From: Dokdonia sp. 4H-3-7-5
GTDB lineage: Bacteria > Bacteroidota > Bacteroidia > Flavobacteriales > Flavobacteriaceae
NCBI RefSeq assembly: GCF_000212355.1
Contig: NC_015496.1
Span: forward strand, 2,306,501 to 2,370,500
Length of the DNA: 64,000 nt
Direction of reading: 5' to 3'
Under the pieces are notes generated by a model, which saw only the letters and a program-made list of their open reading frames with translations, did no database searches and was not told the origin of the DNA. The position numbers were made by a program, and so were the translations under genes. Shown piece after piece: positions 17,053 to 26,017 of this stretch; within the stretch, counting starts at the first letter, position 1; every line of letters begins with the position of its first letter.

Positions 17053-18533
17053 TTTCCCTTGTACACCATAAAGGTATTGCGATTACGGGCAATTATAACG
17101 GACTGCCAATAATTGAGGCTATTTATAAATGCGCTCATGAAAACCCTGATAATTACTTGTTGGTTTATGAGAAAACAGCAGATGTTGATGCATTTAAAGC
17201 TGCACTACCTGAAATAAATCATCGGGCATACTTTTTCTCCAATTACAATAATTCACATCCAGACATAGGATATGTAGAGGATAGTCCTTTTTTAAATATT
17301 AATAAAAAGGTCACGTATCCCACTTGGTTAAAAGGAACAGCTATAGTTTGTATGCATGCCAACCTTATCAATGAAAGTGTTCTTAGTCATTCTAATGAAA
17401 AGAATTATTTATACTGGTTAAATTCGATAGGTAAACTATCGCAAACTGGAGGTGTCTTGAACTATCAAATACCTACAACCATTCAAAATGAAGAGTTTAA
17501 AACGTACGAACTTTATAAGTTTGTAAAACAACATTATAGAACTAGATGGGTATTCATTTTACTTCTCTGTCATTTATGGTATGAGCAACGCTTTCCTGTA
17601 ATTTCATTAATGAGAACAATTTTCATTAAAAAATCTTTGTTGAAAATTGATATACATGAATTGCAAATCTTTAAAAAAATCCATGCTAAGGCAAACTTTA
17701 AATATGACGTTATTATTCCTACTATGGGAAGAGCTGGTTATTTGATGGATGTTTTACTTGATTTAAATAATCAAAAAACACTGCCTAATAAAGTTATAGT
17801 TATTGAACAAAATGCAGATGGTCATGCAACGAGCAATCTAGGTTTTGTCAAGGATGAACAATGGGATTTTGAAATAGTCCATGAGTTCACTCATATCACC
17901 GGAGCCTGTAGAGCTCGTAATCGAGCAATAGCTTTGAGTAGTGCAAACTGGATCTTGTTATTTGACGATGACGTGCGTATTAAAAATGATTTTTCTACTA
18001 GAATCTTAGATTTTATGAATGATAGCAAAGCAAAATGTGTGACTTTTTCTTGTTTGCAAAAAGGAGAAATAGAGAAGCAAAGTAATTACTTGCAATGGCC
18101 AGCATTTGGATCTGGATGTTCTATCGTACATAGAGAAGTAGCGGAGAGTTGTGAGTTTGATATGGCACTTGAGCATGGTTACGGTGAAGATGTAGATTAT
18201 GGAATGCAAATACGTAATGCCGGATATGACGTGATATATGCGCCTCAAATTCAATTATTGCATTTAAAGGCTCCTGTAGGAGGATTTAGAAAACCACATG
18301 TTTTTCCATGGCAAGAAGATGCTGTCTTACCTAAGCCATCCCCACAAATCATGTATCATCGTACTAAGAATTATACTCCAAAACAGTTGATAGGATACAA
18401 AGTCACTTTGTTTATCAAGTTTTATAAAGACTACTCAATCAACAATCCTATTGCTTATTATAAATATTTTAAAAAGGCATGGAGTAAAAGTCTGTACTGG
18501 TCACAAAAATTAGCTCAAGATGCAACAGTGTAA
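17049..18533 (+). CDS. Glycosyltransferase family 2 with an extra N-terminal domain
   Basis: I start this gene at ATG 17049, which overlaps the previous stop as ATGA; an upstream TTG at 17040 is also in frame. The roughly 494 residues have two parts. The first 210 are of unknown type, with a Rossmann-like opening (HHKGIAITGNYNG). The GT2 catalytic domain follows: DVIIPTMGRA at 220-229, GACRARNRA at 285-293, FDDDVRI at 305-311 with the DXD, and HGYGEDVDYG near 384 as the acidic base region. The N-terminal part may hold a second activity or a scaffold. The stop overlaps the next start by 14 bases. Confidence 0.82.
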   Translation: MISLVHHKGIAITGNYNGLPIIEAIYKCAHENPDNYLLVYEKTADVDAFKAALPEINHRAYFFSNYNNSHPDIGYVEDSPFLNINKKVTYPTWLKGTAIVCMHANLINESVLSHSNEKNYLYWLNSIGKLSQTGGVLNYQIPTTIQNEEFKTYELYKFVKQHYRTRWVFILLLCHLWYEQRFPVISLMRTIFIKKSLLKIDIHELQIFKKIHAKANFKYDVIIPTMGRAGYLMDVLLDLNNQKTLPNKVIVIEQNADGHATSNLGFVKDEQWDFEIVHEFTHITGACRARNRAIALSSANWILLFDDDVRIKNDFSTRILDFMNDSKAKCVTFSCLQKGEIEKQSNYLQWPAFGSGCSIVHREVAESCEFDMALEHGYGEDVDYGMQIRNAGYDVIYAPQIQLLHLKAPVGGFRKPHVFPWQEDAVLPKPSPQIMYHRTKNYTPKQLIGYKVTLFIKFYKDYSINNPIAYYKYFKKAWSKSLYWSQKLAQDATV

Positions 18534-19521
18534 ACTAAGCCTTATCATTTGCACTTACATGCGACCAGATCCCTTAACAAGATTGTTGGAGTCCGTCATG
18601 GCGCAAACTCAAGTACCTGAAGAGATTTTAATTATTGATGGTTCTACAGATGATGATACGGGATCTCGCTTTCGCGAAAGCAGAAATAACATTATAAGCT
18701 ATCATAAAGTGCCACAAGAATGTCGCGGGCTTACGAAGCAACGTAATTATGGAATATCAAGAATCAATGACGAAATAGATATAGTTGCATTTCTTGATGA
18801 CGACACGATTTTAAATCCAGATTATTTTGAGAACTTGGTTTCTACTTATGCTCAATATCCAAAAGCGGTAGGTGTAGGTGGTTATATTACAAACGAAGTT
18901 TCTTGGGAGAAGACAGAACAGGGAAAAGTTGAGGATTTAAACCATTATTATTACGATGGTTATAGGAGAAAGGAGAGCAGTCGCTACAAACTAAGAAGAA
19001 AATTAGGGCTGGCACAAACTACACAACCAGCTATTTATCCTGAATTTGGTCATGGTAGATCTATAAGTTTTTTGCCACCTTCTGGTAAGATTTATAAAGT
19101 AGAACAGTTAATGGGAGGTGTTTCTAGTTTTCCTCTTGCTGTTTTAAAAGAACATAAGTTTTCTGAATATTTTGAAGGTTATGGTCTCTACGAGGATGCA
19201 GATTTTACATTGCGATTATCTAATATAGGAGATTTGTATGTGAATACAGCAGCACAATTAGAACACCATCACGATGCAGCAGGAAGACCTAATAAATACA
19301 CTTACGGTAAGATGGTCGTGCGCAATGGCTGGTATGTATGGCGAGTAAAACATCCCAAACCATCATTTAGGAACAAACTCAAATGGTATCAAATCACCGT
19401 ATTGCTTACTGGTATTAGATTTCTGAATATCTTTACTACGAGTGAACGTAAAGAAGCATTCACAGAAGCAATGGGAAGAACCGTAGGTATATTTAGTTTG
19501 CCTTTTAATAAACCTAATTAA
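18520..19521 (+). CDS. Glycosyltransferase family 2
   Basis: A 333-residue GT2 enzyme: LIICTYMRP at 8-16, IDGSTDDDT at 39-47, GLTKQRNYGI at 70-79 and FLDDD at 91-95 (metal site). An EDADFTLRL motif near 226 supplies the catalytic-base region. RFRES at 50-54 is encoded by the dispersed palindrome. The gene starts inside the previous one (14-base overlap) and its stop overlaps the following ATG by one base. It has no membrane segments; donor unknown. Confidence 0.9.
   Translation: MQQCKLSLIICTYMRPDPLTRLLESVMAQTQVPEEILIIDGSTDDDTGSRFRESRNNIISYHKVPQECRGLTKQRNYGISRINDEIDIVAFLDDDTILNPDYFENLVSTYAQYPKAVGVGGYITNEVSWEKTEQGKVEDLNHYYYDGYRRKESSRYKLRRKLGLAQTTQPAIYPEFGHGRSISFLPPSGKIYKVEQLMGGVSSFPLAVLKEHKFSEYFEGYGLYEDADFTLRLSNIGDLYVNTAAQLEHHHDAAGRPNKYTYGKMVVRNGWYVWRVKHPKPSFRNKLKWYQITVLLTGIRFLNIFTTSERKEAFTEAMGRTVGIFSLPFNKPN
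18667..18682. repeat. Dispersed palindrome, one end mismatch (14-base core exact)
   Basis: cgctttcgcgaaagca in the GT2 gene, read as RFRES. Confidence 0.92.
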
Positions 19522-20069
19522 TGAAGTTTTCAAAAGACATCAAAAGATATACGGACTATAGCGGGAAGTCGGCCTTAATAATGTTGTTGACTCAGCAAGG
19601 GCTATGGGCATTGTTACAGTATCGTTTTTTTAATTGGATTTATACATCTAAGCTGCCTAAAGTATTAAAATGGCCACTATTGGCTATAGGAGTTCTCAAA
19701 TTAAAAGCTATAGAAATCTTAACAGGGATAACCATTCCATATAGCGCAACCATAGGAGAAGGATTTTACATAGGTCATCATTCTGGTATCATTATCAACG
19801 CAAAGGCTATCATAGGTAAGAATTGTAACATCTCTCAAGGAGTAACCATAGGTGTAAGTGGTCGCGGCGATCATCGTGGTATTCCAGTAATAGGTAATCA
19901 AGTTTATATAGGAGCAAATGCCACAATAGCAGGCAAGTTAAAGGTAGGAGATAAAGCGGTGATAGGAGCAAATAGTCTTGTAGTTAAAGACGTTGTTGCG
20001 GGAACTACGGTAGTAGGTGTGCCGGCTATAAAAGTAAGTGATAACGATTCTGCAGACTATATTTTATGA
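19521..20069 (+). CDS. Serine acetyltransferase-like hexapeptide acyltransferase
   Basis: A 182-residue left-handed beta-helix acyltransferase. The C-terminal two-thirds contains hexapeptide turns such as TIGEGF, IIGKNC, VIGNQV, KVGDKA and VIGANS. The catalytic-type histidines lie in IGHHSG, and GVPAIK closes the helix as in CysE/Wcm-type enzymes. The N-terminal 60 residues are hydrophobic-aromatic and may dock to the membrane. Within this cluster it more likely acetylates a polysaccharide sugar than serine. It overlaps its neighbours by 1 and 4 bases. Confidence 0.85.
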   Translation: MKFSKDIKRYTDYSGKSALIMLLTQQGLWALLQYRFFNWIYTSKLPKVLKWPLLAIGVLKLKAIEILTGITIPYSATIGEGFYIGHHSGIIINAKAIIGKNCNISQGVTIGVSGRGDHRGIPVIGNQVYIGANATIAGKLKVGDKAVIGANSLVVKDVVAGTTVVGVPAIKVSDNDSADYIL

Positions 20070-21178
20070 AATTACTCATCATATCTGATGCACCTATTTT
20101 AAGTAATTCAGGGGAAAAAGAAGCGTACGCACCTTATGTGAAGGAAATGGATATATGGATGCAACATGCTAGTGATGTTTCTTTTGTATGTCCGACTAAA
20201 TATGATCGTAATCTTTTAACTCAAGCTTTTCAAATACAAGATTTTGAAGTTCAATCATTACGAAGACTGGAGTTTCATTCAGTATTATCAGCATTAATCT
20301 CGTTTCTAACCATTCCATATCAAGCCATAGTGTTATGGAATACCATGCGCAAAGCAGATCATATTCATCTAAGATGTCCAGGTAATCTTGCTTTGCTAGC
20401 CAGTATAATACAGGTTACGCTTCCGCGAAAGCGAAAAACGGCTAAGTATGCTGGGAATTGGGATCCTGCATCTAAACAACCGCTAGCTTATAAAATGCAA
20501 AAGTGGATACTTTCTAATACCGCATTGACTAGGAATATGAAAGTGCTGGTTTATGGCGAATGTAAGGGCCAAACTAAAAATATAAAACCCTTTTTTACCG
20601 CAAGTTATTACAATAATGAAAAGGAGGCCGTCATAGATAGAGATTTTAAGCAACCTCTAAGAGCCATGTATGTAGGCACTATGGGACTAAATAAAAGACC
20701 TTTAGAAACAGTACAGCTTGTTAATTTTTTTCGTAGCTCTGGATTAGATATTACCCTTGAGATGTACGGCGATGGTCCAATAGTAGAAGACATTAAGTGG
20801 TATCGAAAAGAAAATGGAATTTTAGATAAAATCGTCATACGAGGAAACCAACCTGGGCATGTAGTAAAAGAAGCCTACAAAAATGCAGATCTTCTCATAT
20901 TACTCTCCAAAAGTGAAGGATGGCCTAAGGTTGTCGCAGAGGCAATGTTTTGGGGTGTAGTGCCTATAGTCTCGAGTGTATCATGTGTGCCTTGGATGAT
21001 TGGAAACGATAAGAGAGGGATACTTATACATGATCCAGAACATATAGATGCTGAATATTTAGGAAAACAACTAACTAACAAAGAAGCTCTTTTAGAAATG
21101 AGTAAAGAGGGCGCAGAGTGGTCTAGACAATACACAATGGATACCTTTGCTCAAGAAATCAAAAAGCTATTGCAATGA
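20066..21178 (+). CDS. Glycosyltransferase family 4
   Basis: A 370-residue GT-B enzyme with YVGTMGLNKRP at 202-212, YGDGP at 234-238 and SKSEGWPKVVAEAMFWG at 281-297 (EX7E). The N-terminal acceptor domain is divergent and has a hydrophobic helix at about 72-90. LPRKRK at 119-124 comes from a variant of the dispersed palindrome. Four-base overlaps (ATGA) link it to the acyltransferase before it and the GT4 after it. Confidence 0.88.
   Translation: MKLLIISDAPILSNSGEKEAYAPYVKEMDIWMQHASDVSFVCPTKYDRNLLTQAFQIQDFEVQSLRRLEFHSVLSALISFLTIPYQAIVLWNTMRKADHIHLRCPGNLALLASIIQVTLPRKRKTAKYAGNWDPASKQPLAYKMQKWILSNTALTRNMKVLVYGECKGQTKNIKPFFTASYYNNEKEAVIDRDFKQPLRAMYVGTMGLNKRPLETVQLVNFFRSSGLDITLEMYGDGPIVEDIKWYRKENGILDKIVIRGNQPGHVVKEAYKNADLLILLSKSEGWPKVVAEAMFWGVVPIVSSVSCVPWMIGNDKRGILIHDPEHIDAEYLGKQLTNKEALLEMSKEGAEWSRQYTMDTFAQEIKKLLQ
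20418..20433. repeat. Dispersed palindrome, variant with one internal change
   Basis: cgcttccgcgaaagcg differs from consensus by one T to C; read as LPRKR in the GT4 gene. Confidence 0.85.
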
Positions 21179-22248
21179 AAGTGCTCCAACTCATAGATAC
21201 ATTGGATGCTGGTGGGGCGGAACGGATGGCTGTAAATATAGCTAATGCCGTTAATGAAGAGGGAATAACCTCTTATCTGTGTGCAACCCGACGAGGAGGT
21301 ACCTTAGAAAGAGAATTATCTTCTCAAGTGAGTTTCTTAATGCTTGGAAAGAAGGGTAAGCTAGATCTAGTCGCCTTTCGCCGATTTTTTAAATGGTTAA
21401 AAAAGCAACAGATTACCATTATCCACGCGCATTCTACATCGCTAATGCTAGCAGTACTAGCCAAAATCAATAAGCGTAGCATAAAGATTGTTTGGCATGA
21501 TCACTATGGGATGAGTGATGCGTTGGAAAAACGTGATAGCAAACTCCTCAAAATTCTTGCTAGATATATTGATGTGACAATAGCGGTTAATGAGAAGCTT
21601 ACAACATGGTCTAGGGAAGTATTATGTGTCAAGCAAACTTATTTTTTAGAGAACTTTGCATCACTTTCTGGAGATACACTTAAAGTTACTACCCTAAAAG
21701 GAGTCGAAGGTAAACGTGTAATTTGCTTAGCAAACTTACGACCACAAAAAAATCATATAGAGCTCATTAAAGCTTTTTCAAAAACACAAGACAATTTTCC
21801 AGAGTGGACGTTACATCTCGTAGGAAAGTCTTTTGAAGATGATTATTATGAGCAAATAACCACTGCTATTAGAGAGCATGAACATACAAGTAAGGTATAT
21901 CTCTATGGTAGTTGTAATGATATAGCGCACATTTTAGAACAAAGCACCGTAGGTGTACTTGCATCTATTTCAGAAGGCTTACCTGTTTCGTTGTTAGAGT
22001 ATGGAAACAGTAGTTTACCTGTTATAGTTACAAATGTTGGACAATGTGCTGCGGTTGTAGGGAATAACGGTATAGTGATTAATAATGTAAGAGAAGAACT
22101 AAGCAAGGAGCTAGTAAAATTGTTTCATTGTGATCAAAAAGAAAGAGATCAGATTGGATTACGCTTTCGCGAAAGCGTACTAAAAAATTATAGTAAGAAG
22201 GCTTTTATGGACAAGGTGTTGCCTATCTATAAAGGATTGATATCTTAG
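21175..22248 (+). CDS. Glycosyltransferase family 4
   Basis: A 357-residue GT-B enzyme. DAGGAERM at 11-18 is the acceptor loop and IHAHS at 83-87 the conserved middle motif. NLRPQKNH near 190 starts the donor domain, and SEGLPVSLLEYGNS near 265 is the EX7E segment. The C-terminal helix carries RFRES at 330-334 from an exact palindrome. It follows the previous GT4 with a 4-base overlap; the membrane protein downstream starts 5 bases after its stop. Confidence 0.9.
   Translation: MKVLQLIDTLDAGGAERMAVNIANAVNEEGITSYLCATRRGGTLERELSSQVSFLMLGKKGKLDLVAFRRFFKWLKKQQITIIHAHSTSLMLAVLAKINKRSIKIVWHDHYGMSDALEKRDSKLLKILARYIDVTIAVNEKLTTWSREVLCVKQTYFLENFASLSGDTLKVTTLKGVEGKRVICLANLRPQKNHIELIKAFSKTQDNFPEWTLHLVGKSFEDDYYEQITTAIREHEHTSKVYLYGSCNDIAHILEQSTVGVLASISEGLPVSLLEYGNSSLPVIVTNVGQCAAVVGNNGIVINNVREELSKELVKLFHCDQKERDQIGLRFRESVLKNYSKKAFMDKVLPIYKGLIS
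22162..22177. repeat. Dispersed palindrome CGCTTTCGCGAAAGCG, exact copy
   Basis: Exact copy near the 3' end of the GT4 gene, read as RFRES. Confidence 0.95.
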
Positions 22249-22252
22249 AGCT

Positions 22253-23614
22253 GTGAATATATCCAAACAATCTAGATACTTAACTTTTATGGTGATTCAC
22301 ATCATCATAGGAGTTTTAGTGTATCTCGTAAGGTCGCTTGCACTCGTTTATTTTGCAGGTAGCATTCTCTATTTTTTAGTGCAAATATTTAGAACTGGAA
22401 ATAAGAATAATGAGGCTCTTATGGGAGCAGCCTATATGGCGGGTGCTGAGGTTTTCTTTAGAATGAACCAGGCTGTTCCTGTGTACGAAGCAGGTAAATA
22501 TTCGGTAATAGCTTTTATGTTAATAGGGCTTTTCTTAAGTGGTACTAGTCGTAAATCTGGAATTTATTGGTTATATATTTTTCTGTTATTTCCTAGTATC
22601 TTAGTTGCCACTATGAACTATAGCTTAGGGTCAAATATTAGAAATTCTATTTTCTTTAATCTTAGTGGACCTATATGCTTAGGTCTTTCATCCTTATATT
22701 GTATTGATCGTAAGTTGACTTATAGACAACTTTCAGATTTAATAAAGTGGATTTTATTTCCAATAATTAGTATGGCAGTTTATATTACAATGGGAACACC
22801 TGATTTACGTGAGACCCTTAGCAGTACTGGAGCAAACTTTGCAGCATCAGGTGGCTTTGGACCCAACCAAGTGTCCACAGTTTTAGGCCTTGGAATGTTT
22901 GCAGCATTGGTACAGTTAGTGGTACATAGTAAAAATAAATTACTTCTTTTTATTCATTTGGGAATTACGGGATATTTATTATATAAAGGAATTATTACCT
23001 TTTCAAGGGGTGGAGTGATTACAGCAATCACAGTAAGTGCTATTTTTTTAGTAATATATTTTAGTGGTTCTAAAGGTGTTGCTCGTAGGAGAATGATGAC
23101 TTATTTAATACTTTTAGGAGGTGTTTTTGCAGTTACAGCTGCATATAGTTCATTTCAAACTAGAGGATTAATAGATAAGCGTTATAGTAATAGGGATGCA
23201 GCGGGTAGATTGAAAAGTGATATTACCACCGGGCGTGGAGAATTACTTGAAACCGAACTTTCTGCATTTTATGAGAATCCACTTACTGGAGTCGGTGTAG
23301 GAAAGACCAAAGAATTGAGAGAGGCTGCTACAGGTGTATCTGCCGCTTCTCATAACGAAGTCAGTAGATTATTATCTGAACATGGTATTTTAGGATTAAT
23401 TATTCTAGGGATTCTTATTATTTACCCTTTAGTGTATCGCTCTAAAAATAGACGCAATTACTTATTTTATTCGGCCCTAGGATTTTGGTTTATGACCATA
23501 AACCACTCATCAATGCGTATTGCAGCGCCAGCTTTTATATATGCTCTTGCCCTTTTAAACGTTGTTCATGAAAAGAAAAAGACTCCTATACGTAGGCAAC
23601 GCGTTATCCAGTAA
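22253..23614 (+). CDS. O-antigen ligase / polymerase-like (Wzy_C) membrane protein
   Basis: A 453-residue polytopic inner-membrane protein with a GTG start (22253), 5 bases after the previous stop. Around a dozen hydrophobic segments flank a large periplasmic loop. The loop has GRGELLETELSAFYENPLTG and GVGKTKELRE, then SAASHNEVSRLLSEHGILGL, which is the H(N/S)xxxxxxxxxG signature of O-antigen ligases and Wzy polymerases. It would polymerise or ligate the repeat unit at the periplasmic face. The DNA looks more AT-rich than its GT neighbours. The 3' end overlaps the next gene by about 47 bases. Confidence 0.85.
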   Translation: MNISKQSRYLTFMVIHIIIGVLVYLVRSLALVYFAGSILYFLVQIFRTGNKNNEALMGAAYMAGAEVFFRMNQAVPVYEAGKYSVIAFMLIGLFLSGTSRKSGIYWLYIFLLFPSILVATMNYSLGSNIRNSIFFNLSGPICLGLSSLYCIDRKLTYRQLSDLIKWILFPIISMAVYITMGTPDLRETLSSTGANFAASGGFGPNQVSTVLGLGMFAALVQLVVHSKNKLLLFIHLGITGYLLYKGIITFSRGGVITAITVSAIFLVIYFSGSKGVARRRMMTYLILLGGVFAVTAAYSSFQTRGLIDKRYSNRDAAGRLKSDITTGRGELLETELSAFYENPLTGVGVGKTKELREAATGVSAASHNEVSRLLSEHGILGLIILGILIIYPLVYRSKNRRNYLFYSALGFWFMTINHSSMRIAAPAFIYALALLNVVHEKKKTPIRRQRVIQ

Positions 23615-24584
23615 AGGGAAGACGGTTACTACTATTGAGACGCTTAGTTTATTGCTGAAGCAGGAAGGGTATGATGTTGAGGTAACGTCAACAATATCAG
23701 ATAAGTTACTTCGCATGTTCGGTATGATGCGTGCATTATTACGTTCTCGCAATAATATTAGCTTTGTTCTCATAGATACATATAGCACATCCAACTTTTG
23801 GTATGCTGTAATCATTGGTAGTTTATGTAGAACGTTCAGTATTCCATATATTCCAATTTTACACGGTGGTAATTTGCCACATAGGCTCAAGAACAACGCA
23901 AAAATTTGCAAACAGCTTTTTGGGAGTGCACAGATTAATGTTGCTCCTAGTGGCTATTTATATAACGCTTTCGCGAAAGCGGAATTCTCAAATATCACTT
24001 ACATTCCTAACACCATTGAATTAGAGAAGTACCCATTTAAAGAGCGAACAGTATTTAAACTCAACTTATTATGGGTAAGATCATTTGCCGAAATTTATAA
24101 TCCGTTGATGGCGATTCAAGTGCTTGAAAAATTACATCAACAGTATCCTGAAGCTACACTAACGATGGTTGGGCCAGATAAGGATGGGAGTTTAGCCCTT
24201 TGCGAGGCCTATGTAAGGAAGCATAATCTCCCTGTACATTTTACGGGTAGATTATCCAAGGAGGATTGGACGTCTCTAGCGCAAGACCATGATGTTTTTA
24301 TAAGTACCACAAATTTTGATAATACTCCTGTGAGTGTGATAGAGGCAATGGCATTAGGATTACCGGTAGTATCTACAAATGTAGGTGGAATGCCATATCT
24401 TATTCATGACACCGTAGATGGTCTATTATCAGCTCCAGAGAATGTTTCTGCTTTCTCAGAAAAGATAAGTAAGTTGCTTGAAAACACAGCTAGCACAAAG
24501 GAAATAGTGTTGAATGCTCGTCAAAAAGTAGAATCCTTTGATTGGAGCGTAGTAAAAGAGCAATGGCATAAAGTGCTCTGCTAA
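23568..24584 (+). CDS. Glycosyltransferase family 4
   Basis: A GT-B enzyme of 338 residues if the ATG at 23568 is used (MKRKRLLYVGNAL); an in-frame TTG at 23562 adds two residues and is less likely. LYVGNALSSKGKT is the acceptor loop, ILHGGNLPHRL lies near 105, and FISTTNFDNTPVSVIEAMAL carries the EX7E-like region with the second Glu in VIEAMALG. AFAKA at 134-138 is encoded by an exact palindrome. The start lies within the polymerase-like gene, so translation is probably coupled. Confidence 0.86.
   Translation: MKRKRLLYVGNALSSKGKTVTTIETLSLLLKQEGYDVEVTSTISDKLLRMFGMMRALLRSRNNISFVLIDTYSTSNFWYAVIIGSLCRTFSIPYIPILHGGNLPHRLKNNAKICKQLFGSAQINVAPSGYLYNAFAKAEFSNITYIPNTIELEKYPFKERTVFKLNLLWVRSFAEIYNPLMAIQVLEKLHQQYPEATLTMVGPDKDGSLALCEAYVRKHNLPVHFTGRLSKEDWTSLAQDHDVFISTTNFDNTPVSVIEAMALGLPVVSTNVGGMPYLIHDTVDGLLSAPENVSAFSEKISKLLENTASTKEIVLNARQKVESFDWSVVKEQWHKVLC
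23966..23981. repeat. Dispersed palindrome CGCTTTCGCGAAAGCG, exact copy
   Basis: Exact copy in the GT4 gene, in the third possible frame, read as AFAKA. Confidence 0.95.
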
Positions 24585-24620
24585 ATTTGTGATATATTTA
24601 CGGTACTCAACCAACCTCGA

Positions 24621-26015
24621 ATGTCCCTCTTACCTAGTATCCATTTTGATGTCTCAGAGCGTAAAGTATTACTGCGCATATTTGATATCTTATCTGTTCT
24701 GGGAGCACTCTATCTCACAGAATTATTCTTAGAATTTGATTATGTAAAAATCAGAAAGGAAAACGCAACGGCAATCATAGTGCTTGTGGGGTATCTGTCC
24801 ATCTTTGGGACGGTGTTTGAACTTTATTTCTTACCTAAGACGGTGAAGTTTCAAACCATGCTTAAGAATGTGATTCTTACCGTAGCAGTTACTGTGTTAT
24901 TCTACTTGCTAACTCCTTTTTATACTCCCATTCTTCCAGAAAATAGACTACAGATAGTGTACTTTTTCTTGGCAATGATTATAGGTATTTCTTTGTGGAG
25001 GTGGTTGTACGTGTCTATAATTTCCGCACCAAGATTTTATAGAAAAGCAATCGTAGTAGGAGATTCCTTTAATATTCATAAGATTATTAAGAATCTAGAA
25101 GGAGCAGATCCTAATTACAAAATAGCTGGTTATATCAATACAGAGCCTATGTCTATTGCAGATGTAATCTCAACAGAGGCAAAACGATTTCCTATTAAAG
25201 ATCTCCAAGAAACCATTTCAGAAAATGGTATTTCAGAGATTATTGTTGCAAGTACATATGAGGATGGCGTTTCACTTGAGCTCTATAATCAGCTTATAAC
25301 ACTCTTGAAATTAGGATTTCCCATACGAGAGTATATGCAGGTTTATGAGGATATCACGCAGCGTGTTCCTGTGGAATACGTAGATAAAGATTTTTACCGT
25401 TACTTTCCATTTAGTCGTAGTAATCAAAACAAATTCTATAAACTCATTCATCGCATTTTTGATGTGGTCATGTCTGTCTTGGGGATTTTATCATTTATTG
25501 TATTACTACCTATAGTCTTTATGGGTAATCTTATTGGTAATCGAGGTCCGCTATTTTATACACAAATACGCATAGGCCAAGGTGGTAATACATTCAAGAT
25601 TATAAAGCTGCGCACCATGATTGTTAATGCAGAGAAAGATGGTGCTGCATGGTCTACTAAAAATGACACGCGTATTACTTCATTTGGTAAATTTTTAAGG
25701 AAGAGTAGACTAGATGAAATCCCGCAGTTTATTAATGTCTTTCTAGGGGAAATGAGTGTGATAGGTCCACGACCGGAACGCCCAATATTTGTAAAGGAAC
25801 TCTCTAAAGAGATACCTTTTTATGAGACACGACATATCATAAAGCCAGGACTTACAGGGTGGGCGCAAGTTATGGGTGGCTATGCCAGCTCCGAAGAAGG
25901 ATCGCTAGAAAAGCTACAGTATGACTTATATTATATCAAACATCGCAACCTCTTTATGGATTTGAGTATAGTACTTAAAACGATAAGTACGGTCATCAAC
26001 TTCAGAGGACAGTAA
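24621..26015 (+). CDS. Polyprenyl-phosphate sugar-1-phosphate transferase (WcaJ/WbaP type)
   Basis: The initiating enzyme of repeat-unit assembly: it moves a hexose-1-phosphate from a nucleotide sugar to undecaprenyl phosphate. The 464 residues have four N-terminal membrane helices (about 15-125), a CoA-binding-like soluble middle domain (AIVVGD near 148), a fifth hydrophobic segment (about 275-300) and the C-terminal catalytic domain. That domain shows KIIKLRTM near 335, RKSRLDEIPQ near 360, GPRPERP at 382-388 and KPGLTGWAQV at 408-417. It is the last gene of the first cluster, 36 bases after the preceding GT4, and converges with the next gene 2 bases away. Confidence 0.93.
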   Translation: MSLLPSIHFDVSERKVLLRIFDILSVLGALYLTELFLEFDYVKIRKENATAIIVLVGYLSIFGTVFELYFLPKTVKFQTMLKNVILTVAVTVLFYLLTPFYTPILPENRLQIVYFFLAMIIGISLWRWLYVSIISAPRFYRKAIVVGDSFNIHKIIKNLEGADPNYKIAGYINTEPMSIADVISTEAKRFPIKDLQETISENGISEIIVASTYEDGVSLELYNQLITLLKLGFPIREYMQVYEDITQRVPVEYVDKDFYRYFPFSRSNQNKFYKLIHRIFDVVMSVLGILSFIVLLPIVFMGNLIGNRGPLFYTQIRIGQGGNTFKIIKLRTMIVNAEKDGAAWSTKNDTRITSFGKFLRKSRLDEIPQFINVFLGEMSVIGPRPERPIFVKELSKEIPFYETRHIIKPGLTGWAQVMGGYASSEEGSLEKLQYDLYYIKHRNLFMDLSIVLKTISTVINFRGQ

Positions 26016-26017
26016 TA

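Noticed and set aside
23562-23567. TTG start two codons upstream of the GT4 gene
   Set aside because: The ATG at 23568 directly precedes the basic start MKRKRLLYVG and is the normal choice.
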